The notes under the pieces: generated by a model
What the model was told of the DNA's origin: nothing
The model's database searches: none
Seen by the model: only the letters and a program-made list of their open reading frames with translations
Part shown: positions 33,139 to 41,039 of the stretch, one piece after another
How positions within the stretch are numbered: the first letter of the stretch is position 1
Layout: the number at the start of each line of letters is the position of its first letter
Assembly (NCBI RefSeq): GCF_001435975.1
Contig: NZ_AYYR01000009.1
Span: forward strand, 1-51,640
Direction of reading: 5' to 3'
Origin: Secundilactobacillus collinoides DSM 20515 = JCM 1123
Lineage (GTDB): Bacteria > Bacillota > Bacilli > Lactobacillales > Lactobacillaceae
DNA: 51,640 bases
Position numbers and translations under genes: made by a program

Positions 33139-33189
33139 GCTCTTCTCTTGTGCAGGCGCGGTCTGGCTCGCCAAACACAAATAGGCTGC
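33139..33189 (+). repeat. Partial second copy of the 3' half of element B
   Basis: Repeats the 3' side of the element, including GCTCTTCTCTTG and GGTCTGGCTC followed by the CAAACAC tail, about 165 nt after the first. The 5' half is absent. It supports serial reiteration of the 3' arm. Confidence 0.75.
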
Positions 33190-33691
33190 CCAGAAGAAAA
33201 TCCAAAAAAATTGGCACCACTGATAAAATAAGATTAATTTGCCATTCTTCACAAAAAGGGGTGAGCCAGCCTCTCACCTAACCCGATCAACCATCATCAG
33301 GTTTATAAAATATTGAGCTGCATTTGCACTGAGCAACAATCCCTCACATCCCAAACTTAGACAATAATCACAATAAAAAGGCTTGATAAGTAAAGTAACC
33401 GGCCAGTCAAAACTATCGTTCACAATAGGTATAACTCGTTTTTATTGAACATATTGCCGTCATTTGCTTGTGAAATAGAACCAGAGTTTACGGCCAGTAT
33501 ACTTAGTGATTTCTAATGAACATTTTTGTGAAATAAGTATAATAAATAACTAAGAACGCCGTTAGAATACGGTTCAGTGGGTTAACCAAAATGCACGATA
33601 CCAACATATTAAACGTTTACAATTCACAAACACGGTGGTATTATTTCAGTGTGAACTTAATAACAAAGATTTTATGAGGAGCGTTTATACC
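33190..33691 (+). promoter_or_regulatory. Promoter and control region of the iron alcohol dehydrogenase
   Basis: A TATAAT -10 lies at 33538-33543. TTGTGAAATA occurs twice (33469-33478, 33526-33535); it resembles half of a Rex (NADH-responsive) site, but the second inverted half is missing. A cre-like site ATTAAACGTTTACA (33608-33621) matches the CcpA consensus at 12 of 14 positions and lies downstream of the promoter, where CcpA could act as a roadblock. Part of 33253-33290 (GGTGAGCC...CTCTCACC) is another short inverted repeat. Confidence 0.55.
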
Positions 33692-34861
33692 ATGAAAGAA
33701 AATTTTGATTTCTTAATGCCAAGTGTTAACTTTTTTGGTAAGGGTGTCATTGAAAAGATTGGCGATCGTGCCAAGATGTTGAACATGAAGAAACCTTTGA
33801 TCGTTACGGATTCATTCTTGCGCGGCATGGACAATGGGCCAGTTGCTCAAACCTTAGCTTCACTGGACGCTGCCGGCGTTGACTACGCTATTTACGATGG
33901 TGTAGAACCAAACCCTAAAGTTCGCAACATTAAAGCTGCTAAGCAAGTTTATTTAGATGAAAAATGTGACAGTATTATCACCGTTGGTGGTGGCTCGTCT
34001 CATGACTGTGGGAAAGGTACTGGGATCATCTTGACGAACGGTGATGATATCACCAAGTTAGCCGGGATCGAAACTTTGGACAACCCACTGCCACCACTGA
34101 TGGCCGTTAACACCACTGCCGGGACCGCTTCAGAATTGACCCGTCACTGTGTTATCACTAACGAAGAAACCAAGCTGAAGTTCGTTGTCGTTTCATGGCG
34201 TAACATCCCGTTGGTATCATTCAACGACCCAATGTTAATGTTGGATGTACCAGCTGGGTTAACTGCTTCAACTGGGATGGACACTTTCGTTCAATTGATC
34301 GAACCATACGTCTCAACCAACCGTAACGAAATCACTGACGGTCAATGTATCCAAGGCATCAAGCTTTGTGAGGAAGCCCTTCGTGACGCCGTAGCCAACG
34401 GCCACAACATCGAAGCCCGGACCAAGATGGTTGAAGCTGAAATGCTTGGTGGGATGGCTTTCAATAACGCTGACTTAGGTTACGTTCACGCTATGGCACA
34501 TCAATTGGGCGGTCAATACGATGCCCCTCATGGTGTCTGCTGTGCCATCCTGTTACCAATCGTTGAAAAGTATAACATCGTTGCTTGCCCAGACCGGTTC
34601 GCACAATTAGCTAAGTTCATGGGTGAAAATACCGATGGCTTATCAACTCGCGACGCCGCTGATTTGGCAATCAAGGGCATGCGTCAAATGGCCGACGATG
34701 TAAACATCCCACGCAGCATCAAGGCAATCGGTGCAAAGCCAGAAGACTTTGAATTGATGGCTGAAAATGCTTTGAAGGACGGCAACGCCTTCTCTAACCC
34801 TCGTAAGGGGACTAAAGAAGAAATCGTGAAGTTGTTCCAGGAAGCTTATGATGCAGAGTAG
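33692..34861 (+). CDS. Iron-containing alcohol dehydrogenase, DhaT-like
   Basis: The 389 residues match type III iron alcohol dehydrogenases such as 1,3-propanediol dehydrogenase. The NAD-binding GGGSSHDCGKG (about 97-107), NTTAGTASELTRH and VHAMAHQLGGQYDAPHG (about 265-281) are clear. It probably reduces an aldehyde (3-hydroxypropionaldehyde or acetaldehyde) with NADH as electron sink. Predicted metal ligands are Asp197, position 201, His266 and His280. Position 201 is Gln in GMDTFVQLIE where most family members have His. Codons are highly biased, so it is abundant. ATG 33692 has GAGGAG upstream; the upstream open frame is not coding. The stop TAG opens element C. Confidence 0.93.
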   Translation: MKENFDFLMPSVNFFGKGVIEKIGDRAKMLNMKKPLIVTDSFLRGMDNGPVAQTLASLDAAGVDYAIYDGVEPNPKVRNIKAAKQVYLDEKCDSIITVGGGSSHDCGKGTGIILTNGDDITKLAGIETLDNPLPPLMAVNTTAGTASELTRHCVITNEETKLKFVVVSWRNIPLVSFNDPMLMLDVPAGLTASTGMDTFVQLIEPYVSTNRNEITDGQCIQGIKLCEEALRDAVANGHNIEARTKMVEAEMLGGMAFNNADLGYVHAMAHQLGGQYDAPHGVCCAILLPIVEKYNIVACPDRFAQLAKFMGENTDGLSTRDAADLAIKGMRQMADDVNIPRSIKAIGAKPEDFELMAENALKDGNAFSNPRKGTKEEIVKLFQEAYDAE

Positions 34862-34974
34862 AGCGTAAAAAAGGGCGGTTAGCCCCCAGAGTATAAGCAA
34901 AATAACGATAAGTCCCTGAACTTGGGACTTATCGTTATTTTGCTTATACGGCCGGGGGCTGCCCTTTTTTACGC
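34859..34974 (+). repeat. Stop-codon-linked composite hairpin element, copy C
   Basis: From TAG, perfect outer arms GCGTAAAAAAGGGC (34863-34876) and GCCCTTTTTTACGC (34961-34974). Then the GGTTA/T loop, a GCCCCC/GGGGGC stem, an AGA/GGCC loop and a 26-bp apical stem (34891-34949) closed by CTGAACTTG. This is the most regular copy; the outer stem is continuous instead of carrying the GGA/GGA loop. Confidence 0.92.
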
Positions 34975-35190
34975 GTTTCGGCTATATAGAAGAGAACCAC
35001 GCAAAATTAAAACTAGGTCCCCGAATTTGGGATCTGGTTTTTATTTTGCTTATACGGCCGGGGGCTGCCCTTTTTTGCGCGTTTCGGCTATGTAAAAGAG
35101 AACCACGCAAAATAACGATAAGTCCCCGAACTTGGGACCTAGTTATTATTTTGCTTATACGGCCGAGGGCTGCCCTTATTTGCGCGTTTC
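34897..35190 (+). repeat. Tandem array of about 105-bp units derived from element C
   Basis: Three units begin with GCAAAATNA at 34897, 35001 and 35107. Each holds an apical hairpin, the 3' half of the element and the tail CGCGTTTCGGCTATNTA (last unit degenerate). Spacing is 104 and 106 bp. In unit 2 several changes leave G-U pairs rather than mismatches. Unit 3 is less complementary. The array is made of the 3' half only; the 5' outer arm is not repeated. Confidence 0.9.
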
Positions 35191-35402
35191 ACCTGTACCA
35201 GCAGGCCAAATTAATGCCTCAAATTAAAATTAACCAAGATGCAAAAACAATATACACATATTCATATCACTGTGTATATAAAATTTGACCTTTAAAACTA
35301 AAACAAAGCAAATCCCATCACTTTAAACATTTTTAATAACTTTTTTAACATCGTAAGTCCCTGTCATATCAATGATTAAAGGCACATTTAACAAAAACAG
35401 TT
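35191..35402. other. A/T-rich spacer before the Hsp20 promoter
   Basis: An inverted repeat ATATACACA (35250-35258) / TGTGTATAT (35271-35279) with a 12-nt loop lies here. No gene is seen. Confidence 0.4.
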
Positions 35403-35462
35403 TTAGCACTCTCGATAAAAGAGTGCTAAATACTTGAAACTTTGACCAATACTGACTATTAT
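35403..35462 (+). promoter_or_regulatory. Perfect CIRCE operator and promoter of the first hsp20
   Basis: TTAGCACTC-N9-GAGTGCTAA (35403-35429) is the HrcA-binding CIRCE element without a mismatch. A -35 TTGAAA (35434-35439) and a -10 TATTAT (35457-35462), 17 nt apart, follow directly. TTTGACC-N6-TGAC (about 35440) is a partial match to a CtsR site, so dual heat-shock control is possible. Confidence 0.9.
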
Positions 35463-35540
35463 ATATCTTGCAAGGTTAGATAAGGGTCATCACCAACATC
35501 TAACCGAACCTAGATGAAGATTCTGAAAGGGGTTTTTAAC

Positions 35541-35957
35541 ATGATGCGTTATTTACCAAATGAGAACACTGTATTTGATCCAATGGACGTTTTTGACGGC
35601 TTCGACCAGGACTTCTTTGGGGGCAGTACCACAATGAAGACTGACATTAAGGAAACTGACAATGATTATCAAGTGAAGGCTGAACTGCCAGGATTTAAGA
35701 AGGACGGCATTCACGTTGATTACAACAACGACACATTGCGGGTCAACGCAAACCACGATTTGACCAAGGAACACAAGGATGAAAAGGGTCGGGTCCTTCG
35801 TCAGGAACGCAGCTCATCCAATATCAGCCGTAGTTTCTATCTGCCAGGCGCTGATGCAAGCAAAATTTCAGCAACATACGATGGCGGAATTCTCAAACTG
35901 ACGTTGCCAAAGCAGGCACCGGAAGCAGAAGACAGTCACCACATTGATATTAACTAA
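35541..35957 (+). CDS. Small heat-shock protein Hsp20, first copy
   Basis: The 138 residues form a short variable N-terminal arm and the alpha-crystallin domain (about 30-125: KTDIKETDNDYQVKAELPGF, ISRSFYLPGADASKI and the conserved YDGGILKLTLPK). It acts as an ATP-independent chaperone that holds unfolded proteins. ATG 35541 lies 8 nt after AAAGGGG; the frame open further up is not used. It has its own CIRCE and is closely related to the next gene, 140 nt on. Confidence 0.95.
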   Translation: MMRYLPNENTVFDPMDVFDGFDQDFFGGSTTMKTDIKETDNDYQVKAELPGFKKDGIHVDYNNDTLRVNANHDLTKEHKDEKGRVLRQERSSSNISRSFYLPGADASKISATYDGGILKLTLPKQAPEAEDSHHIDIN

Positions 35958-36013
35958 GGACTAACGCTAACTGACAAACAGGCCCTCATTTAGTATGGGG
36001 CTTGGTTAAACTT

Positions 36014-36049
36014 TGACTTGTATTAGCACTCTAAATGTTAGAATGCTAA
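36014..36049 (+). promoter_or_regulatory. CIRCE operator and promoter of the second hsp20
   Basis: TTAGCACTC-N9-GAATGCTAA (36023-36049) has one mismatch in the right arm (G to A). It overlaps the promoter: TTGACT (36014-36019) and TAGAAT (36039-36044), 19 nt apart. HrcA binding would block RNA polymerase. Confidence 0.85.
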
Positions 36050-36097
36050 AAAATAAACTAACTACAAAATAAACTAACTACAAAAGGGGTTTTAATT

Positions 36098-36523
36098 ATG
36101 GCACGTTATTTAATCAACAGAAACAATGATTTTGATCCAATGAACATCTTTAACGAAATGGGCAACTTTGGTCGCAACTTCTTCAACGGCAATACCACGA
36201 TGAAGACTGACATTAACGAAACTGATAAGGACTACGAAGTTAAGGCTGAACTTCCTGGTTTCAAGAAGGAAGGCATTCACCTTGACTACCGTGATGATAC
36301 GTTAAGAATCAACGCCTCCCATGATGTTGCCAAGGAAGACAAGGATGAGGATGGCCGTGTCTTACGTCAAGAACGCAGCTCCAGTAACATCACCCGCAGT
36401 TTCTATCTGCCAGGTGTTGACCAAGATAACGTCAAGGCAACGTACGATGGCGGTATCTTAACCTTGACTTTACCAAAGGTGACTGAAGATAAGGCCGACA
36501 CCCACCACATTGAGATTGACTAA
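36098..36523 (+). CDS. Small heat-shock protein Hsp20, second copy
   Basis: The 141 residues share most of the sequence with the first copy (MKTDINETDKDYEVKAELPG, ITRSFYLPGV and YDGGILTLTLPK). The same AAAAGGGGTTTTTAA sequence precedes the start in both. The two genes therefore arose by duplication together with their leader. Each has its own CIRCE-controlled promoter, so they are separate transcripts. Confidence 0.95.
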   Translation: MARYLINRNNDFDPMNIFNEMGNFGRNFFNGNTTMKTDINETDKDYEVKAELPGFKKEGIHLDYRDDTLRINASHDVAKEDKDEDGRVLRQERSSSNITRSFYLPGVDQDNVKATYDGGILTLTLPKVTEDKADTHHIEID

Positions 36524-36577
36524 TCACTATCCGCTAATCAACAAGTAACACACTCATCTAACCTAAACTAAGACACA

Positions 36578-36612
36578 CAAAAGCGCCCGACGATTTCGCC
36601 GGGCGCTTTTTG
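36578..36612. terminator. Terminator between hsp20 and an aldo/keto reductase
   Basis: AAAAGCGCCCG pairs with CGGGCGCTTTT over a 10-nt loop, with T-runs on both strands. It serves the hsp20 gene and the converging reductase. Confidence 0.92.
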
Positions 36613-36634
36613 TCGACACTTTATTCGTCGTGTC

Positions 36635-37489
36635 CTAATGCTTTCGCAACTTATACTGTTTTCCAAGTTCATAAACGAGTTCCGGTTCCCGGCCAGTTCG
36701 CTGGTTGCGGTTCATGATGTTGATCATGTCGACCTCGTCTTCCGTCAAATCAAAGTCTAACTGGTAGTTTTCTTTGATTCGTTCAGGGTTAGCTGACTTC
36801 GGCACCACTGCCAGACCATTCATGGTGTGCCAGCGTAAAACCAGCTGTGCCACCGACACGTTATGGTGGGCCGCCATCTTTTTAAGCATTGGATCATCCA
36901 ATACAGCGCCGTGACCCAGTGGACTCCAAGCCTGCGTCACGATGTCGTTTTCCTTGTCGAATTGAACGAGCGGTTTCTGGCTCATGTAGGGGTGGCATTC
37001 GACTTGGTTGACTACGGGCATCTCTTCAGCTTGCGTTTTTAACAATTCGAGGTGCGACATTTCAAAGTTGGCGACCCCAATCGACCGCACTTTACCATCT
37101 TTTTTAAGTTGTTCAAGCGCCTTCCAGGTCTCAAAAAAGTGCTCGTGGACCGGCCAGTGCACCAGAACGAGGTCCAGGTAGGGGGTCTTTAGCCGGGTCA
37201 ATGAATCATCGATGCTGGCAATCGCGTTATCGTATCCTTGACTGATTTCAGCGACCTTTGAAGTGATAAAAATCTGGTCGCGGGCAATTCCCAACTTAGT
37301 TAACGTATCACCAAGCAGGTCTTCGTTGCGGTAGAGTTGTGCCGTATCAAAGAGTCGGTAGCCGGCCTCGTATGCGGCTTTAATGCTGGTATCCATCAGT
37401 TCCGGGGTATTGATCAAGTAAGTGCCTAAACCGACAGTGGGCATTTTTGTCCCGTCGGCGAGTTTAATTGTGTCTAATTCTGCTGTCAT
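36635..37489 (-). CDS. Aldo/keto reductase
   Basis: The 284 residues form the AKR barrel: VGLGTYLINTPELMD near the start, the catalytic region YRLFDTAQLYRNED with Asp and Tyr, FITSKV with Lys, LVLVHWPV with His, VVNQVECHPY and, near the end, the NADPH-binding VPKSANPERIKEN. It reduces aldehydes or ketones with NADPH. ATG 37489 has GGAGG 8 nt upstream; the 11 residues coded before it are unlikely. It ends against the terminator shared with hsp20. Confidence 0.93.
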   Translation of the reverse strand: MTAELDTIKLADGTKMPTVGLGTYLINTPELMDTSIKAAYEAGYRLFDTAQLYRNEDLLGDTLTKLGIARDQIFITSKVAEISQGYDNAIASIDDSLTRLKTPYLDLVLVHWPVHEHFFETWKALEQLKKDGKVRSIGVANFEMSHLELLKTQAEEMPVVNQVECHPYMSQKPLVQFDKENDIVTQAWSPLGHGAVLDDPMLKKMAAHHNVSVAQLVLRWHTMNGLAVVPKSANPERIKENYQLDFDLTEDEVDMINIMNRNQRTGREPELVYELGKQYKLRKH

Positions 37490-37638
37490 AAGGTCATCCT
37501 CCATTTGGTTCTTCCTACCCATTATAGCAAACCGCTTTCATTTCTTGGCTTTTATTTAAGACGACAGCATATTTCCGCCAGATTGTGGGAAATTTAGTTA
37601 CAATATAAGTAGCGAATAATGGACGAGGAGGCGCTGGG

Positions 37639-39972
37639 ATGACACCCACGAATTTAGAAACGGGTTTAACGAACACAGATGTACAGCAACGAATCGCTGC
37701 TGGTCAGCAAAATGACCCGGCGCCCTCGTTGACCCGGTCAGTGAAACGCATCTTCAGTGATAATCTGCTGACCTGGTTTAACTTAATTAATGTTTTACTG
37801 GCGGCCTTAGTGTTCTTTACGGGCAGCTATAAGAATATGCTGTTCTTAGGGGTGGCGTTTTTCAACACTGCCATCGGTATCTTTCAGGAAATTCGTTCCA
37901 AACGGCAAATCGATAAAATGAGTTTTTTGTCGGAAGCCACGTATCAATTAAAACGCGAGGGTAAGCTCATTCGGGTCCACCAAGACGCCATTGTCAAGGA
38001 TGACCTGATTATGCTTTCTCGTGGTGATCAGCTGCCGGTGGACGCCCATATTGTTTCCACTCAGGGGCTTGAAGTTGATGAGTCACAGATCACGGGTGAG
38101 TCCACACCGATTGCCAAGCAGGTGGGCGACCCGCTGACGTCGGGAAGCTTTCTGGTCAGCGGCCAAGCCGTCGCTCAGGTGACCGGGGTCGGCCGCACCA
38201 GTTTCATTCGTGAACTATCTAGTGAAGTCAAAACAGAGCACGCCAGCCACAGCCAACTTCTTGATACAATTAATCGCATTATTAAAATTCTAACCATCGT
38301 CATCGTTCCTCTTGGTGCAGCGCTGTTCATTTCCAAGATGGTCAACGGCAATTCACTGAATGCCGCTATTTTAGGGACAGTTGCCGGAATGGTGGGGATG
38401 ATTCCTGAAGGACTTGTCTTGCTGACCTCTGTGTCCCTTGCTGTTTCCGCCATGAATCTCGCCCGGCGTCATGTCCTAGTGCGCGAACTGCCCGCAATCG
38501 AAGGCTTGGCCCGTGTGGACGTTCTTTGCTTGGATAAAACGGGGACTATTACCAGCGGCAAACTAAAGTTTGATCAGGTGGTCCCACTTGGCAACACTAC
38601 TTCGGATGACTTACAAACGGTCACCAGCGGTCTGATTCACGCCATTGGTGACGAAAATGAAACCGCAACGGCGTTGAAAGATGCCTGGCCGAACCCCAAT
38701 TGGACGGCCAGCAAAGTGATGCCGTTCTCCTCAGCACGAAAGTGGAGCGGAGCGGAGTTTGACACTGGCGCGTACGTACTGGGGGCACCGGAATTTATTT
38801 TGCCGGAACCGGATCCGGAACTGCAAAAACGGGTGCACAAATACGCATCAGAAGGGTATCGGGTATTGTTCGTTGCTCGGGTTAGTCAACTAACGGCGGA
38901 TGATCTCGGTACTGTGACACCAATGGGCTTGGTACTCATCACGGATGAATTGCGTGAGAATGCCACGAACACGTTTGCTTACTTTGCCAATCAGGATGTC
39001 GCTTTAAAGGTCATTTCCGGTGATAATCCCACCACGGTGGCCAGCATTGCCAGTCGCGCCGGTATCGCTGGTTGTGAACACCTCGTCGACATGAGCACGC
39101 TGGAAGCGCCCATCGACTACGATCATTTAGCCGCAACTTACACTGTTTTCGGCCGCGTGACGCCCACTCAGAAACGGGAACTCGTCAAGGCTTGGCAGCG
39201 GGCTGACCACACGGTTGCCATGACCGGCGATGGTGTCAACGACATCTTAGCGTTGCGCCAAGCAGACTGTGGTATTGCCATGGCCAGCGGAAGCGAAGCA
39301 ACTAAGAGTATCGCGGACTTTGTGCTGATTGATTCCAACTTTGACGCCATGCTCAACGTTTTGAACGAGGGCCGGCGAGTCGTCAACAACATTGAACGGG
39401 TCGCCGCGTTGTACCTGATCAAAACGATGTATTCGGTGGCACTGAGCCTCATTTTTGTCTTCATGGCCAGCAGCTATCCGTTTCAACCGATTCAACTGAC
39501 ACCGATTTCCATGTTTACGGTGGGCATTCCGTCGTTCTTCCTAGCGCTGGAACCCAATCATGAACGGTTAAGTGGTCAGTTTATGAAACAGGTCATGGTC
39601 ATTGCAGCCCCAGCAGCCATCTGTATTGTTTCTTACATCATGTTTGTGTTTCTGGTCGGCGGCGTGCAACTGCAGATGCCGTACGTGCAAACGTCAACGC
39701 TGAGTGTCATGATGACTGGGGCGGTTGGCTTCATGGCCCTGCTGATGTGCGCACGGCCGCTTAACCGGATGAAGATCGGACTTGTGGTCATCATGCTGAC
39801 GTGCTTCATCCTGGTCTTTGTCTTCTTGGGTCACCTGTTCTCACTGTCCTCCATCTTTAACTTCCGTCTGGCAATGTTTTACTTACCGTTGCTGGTGTCA
39901 GTCTACCCGTTCTTTTATGTGGTTCAGGAACTGCTTGGGAAACGGCTATTTAGCCGAATCCGGTGGCGGTGA
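37639..39972 (+). CDS. P-type ATPase, CtpE-like cation transporter
   Basis: The 777 residues carry the TGES dephosphorylation motif (152-155), the phosphorylated Asp in DKTGT (Asp299), GDGVND (530-535) and about ten membrane helices. The membrane segment before the phosphorylation site reads GMIPEGLVLLTS followed by ARRHVLVRELPAIEGLARVD, which matches the CtpE type implicated in calcium uptake in mycobacteria, rather than KdpB, CopA or MgtA types. There are no heavy-metal-binding domains at the N-terminus. GAGGAGG lies 9 nt before the ATG. The ion is inferred to be Ca2+ or a similar divalent cation. Confidence 0.93.
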   Translation: MTPTNLETGLTNTDVQQRIAAGQQNDPAPSLTRSVKRIFSDNLLTWFNLINVLLAALVFFTGSYKNMLFLGVAFFNTAIGIFQEIRSKRQIDKMSFLSEATYQLKREGKLIRVHQDAIVKDDLIMLSRGDQLPVDAHIVSTQGLEVDESQITGESTPIAKQVGDPLTSGSFLVSGQAVAQVTGVGRTSFIRELSSEVKTEHASHSQLLDTINRIIKILTIVIVPLGAALFISKMVNGNSLNAAILGTVAGMVGMIPEGLVLLTSVSLAVSAMNLARRHVLVRELPAIEGLARVDVLCLDKTGTITSGKLKFDQVVPLGNTTSDDLQTVTSGLIHAIGDENETATALKDAWPNPNWTASKVMPFSSARKWSGAEFDTGAYVLGAPEFILPEPDPELQKRVHKYASEGYRVLFVARVSQLTADDLGTVTPMGLVLITDELRENATNTFAYFANQDVALKVISGDNPTTVASIASRAGIAGCEHLVDMSTLEAPIDYDHLAATYTVFGRVTPTQKRELVKAWQRADHTVAMTGDGVNDILALRQADCGIAMASGSEATKSIADFVLIDSNFDAMLNVLNEGRRVVNNIERVAALYLIKTMYSVALSLIFVFMASSYPFQPIQLTPISMFTVGIPSFFLALEPNHERLSGQFMKQVMVIAAPAAICIVSYIMFVFLVGGVQLQMPYVQTSTLSVMMTGAVGFMALLMCARPLNRMKIGLVVIMLTCFILVFVFLGHLFSLSSIFNFRLAMFYLPLLVSVYPFFYVVQELLGKRLFSRIRWR

Positions 39973-40199
39973 CTGAGCATTTGCCGTTTGGGGTTGAACA
40001 TGAAGCCTTTCGTTAGCCAATCCCAACTACCATAAGGTGACTATGCAGATCATATAGGATCAGCAAAGTCGCCTGTCGCACTCTTAGTATTGAATTCTAA
40101 CGAAATAGTCACTACTTTGTATTATCTAGTTTCAAAAACTAGATTGTCGTGTTATCATTAAGACAACGAAACAAAAGGGATGCAGGAAGGGTGACAGAC

Positions 40200-40724
40200 A
40201 TGGCAGAGTTTGATCAGTATCATCGTTGGGAAAATCAGATTCGCGGGCTGCGGCTACCGCACTGGAGCGAATTGCCGAAATTTGATTTGTACATGGATCA
40301 GGTGATTGCTTTTATTAATGATGCGTTGGGGCCGCTTGGCATTGACCCGATGACACCAGCGATGATCAACAATTACGTCAAACACCAGGTGATTTTGTCC
40401 CCGGTGAAGAAAAAGTATCAGACAATGCACCTGGCTGATTTGCTGTTGATCGGTCTGCTGAAGCCGCTCTTTAGCACGGATACAATTCGAAACGGCATCG
40501 ATCAGGTCACGGCGGGGGATTTTCCCAAACAGGCTTATGACAACTTTGTCGATGCCTTAAACGATGCGCTGGCACATATCGGTGAGCAGCACGACGTCAA
40601 AACGGCAACCACGCTGAACGAAAAACTCATGCAGGTAGCCATTGACGCCGTGATCAGCCGGATTCAATCTGAGAAGTTGCTGACCATGATTCAAAAACCG
40701 GTTCGACGCGTAAAGAAAATCTAA
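40200..40724 (+). CDS. DUF1836 protein, putative regulator
   Basis: The 174 residues fit DUF1836, whose N-terminal region (PHWSELPKFDLYMDQVI and MTPAMINNYVKHQVI) looks like a MerR-type HTH, and a helical remainder. The function is not established. ATG 40200 has AGGAAGG 9 nt upstream; the frame is open 17 codons earlier but with no ribosome site. Confidence 0.8.
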   Translation: MAEFDQYHRWENQIRGLRLPHWSELPKFDLYMDQVIAFINDALGPLGIDPMTPAMINNYVKHQVILSPVKKKYQTMHLADLLLIGLLKPLFSTDTIRNGIDQVTAGDFPKQAYDNFVDALNDALAHIGEQHDVKTATTLNEKLMQVAIDAVISRIQSEKLLTMIQKPVRRVKKI

Positions 40725-40740
40725 GTAAATCAGGTTAAAG

Positions 40741-40783
40741 TAAGACCCAACTAATTCCACAGTTAGATGGGTCTTTTTATATG
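40741..40783 (+). terminator. Terminator after the DUF1836 gene
   Basis: AAGACCCA-N14-TGGGTCTT with an inner CTAA/TTAG pairing and a T-run. Confidence 0.88.
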
Positions 40784-40856
40784 TTGAAAATGAAAATAAA
40801 AATCGGCATTTATGAAAATATTTTTTGACTTCGTATTTAGGTTCACAATAAGAAAA

Positions 40857-40986
40857 TAAAAGCGCTTTCATTGCCTGTTTTTCTATGAAAGTGATGTAAC
40901 TGCTGATATAGCAGTATTGAACATCGATGAGCAAATGACAAAAAAAGTTTTATCAAAACTGTTTACATTAAAAAAATAGGTGTTAT
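40857..40986 (+). promoter_or_regulatory. cre site and promoter of adhE
   Basis: TAAAAGCGCTTTCA (40857-40870) matches the CcpA cre consensus at 13 of 14 positions. A promoter follows: TTTACA (about 40965-40970), 16 nt, TATAGT. GGAGG precedes the adhE start. The site indicates carbon catabolite control of alcohol production, as known in related bacteria. Confidence 0.75.
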
Positions 40987-41039
40987 AGTAATACATGTGA
41001 AAGAGATAACAAACAAGTTTTCATGACGGAGGTCGGAAA

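Noticed and set aside
33042-33281. Open frame of 79 codons
   Set aside because: It lies in non-coding sequence containing the partial copy of element B.
33469-33535. Rex operator upstream of the alcohol dehydrogenase
   Set aside because: Only direct TTGTGAAATA half-sites are present, without the inverted second half; kept only as a note.
34859-34974. Hairpin elements as ordinary intrinsic terminators
   Set aside because: The stems are far longer than needed, contain conserved internal loops, and lack the following T-run.
35046-35288. Open frame of 80 codons
   Set aside because: It reads through the 105-bp tandem units of element C.
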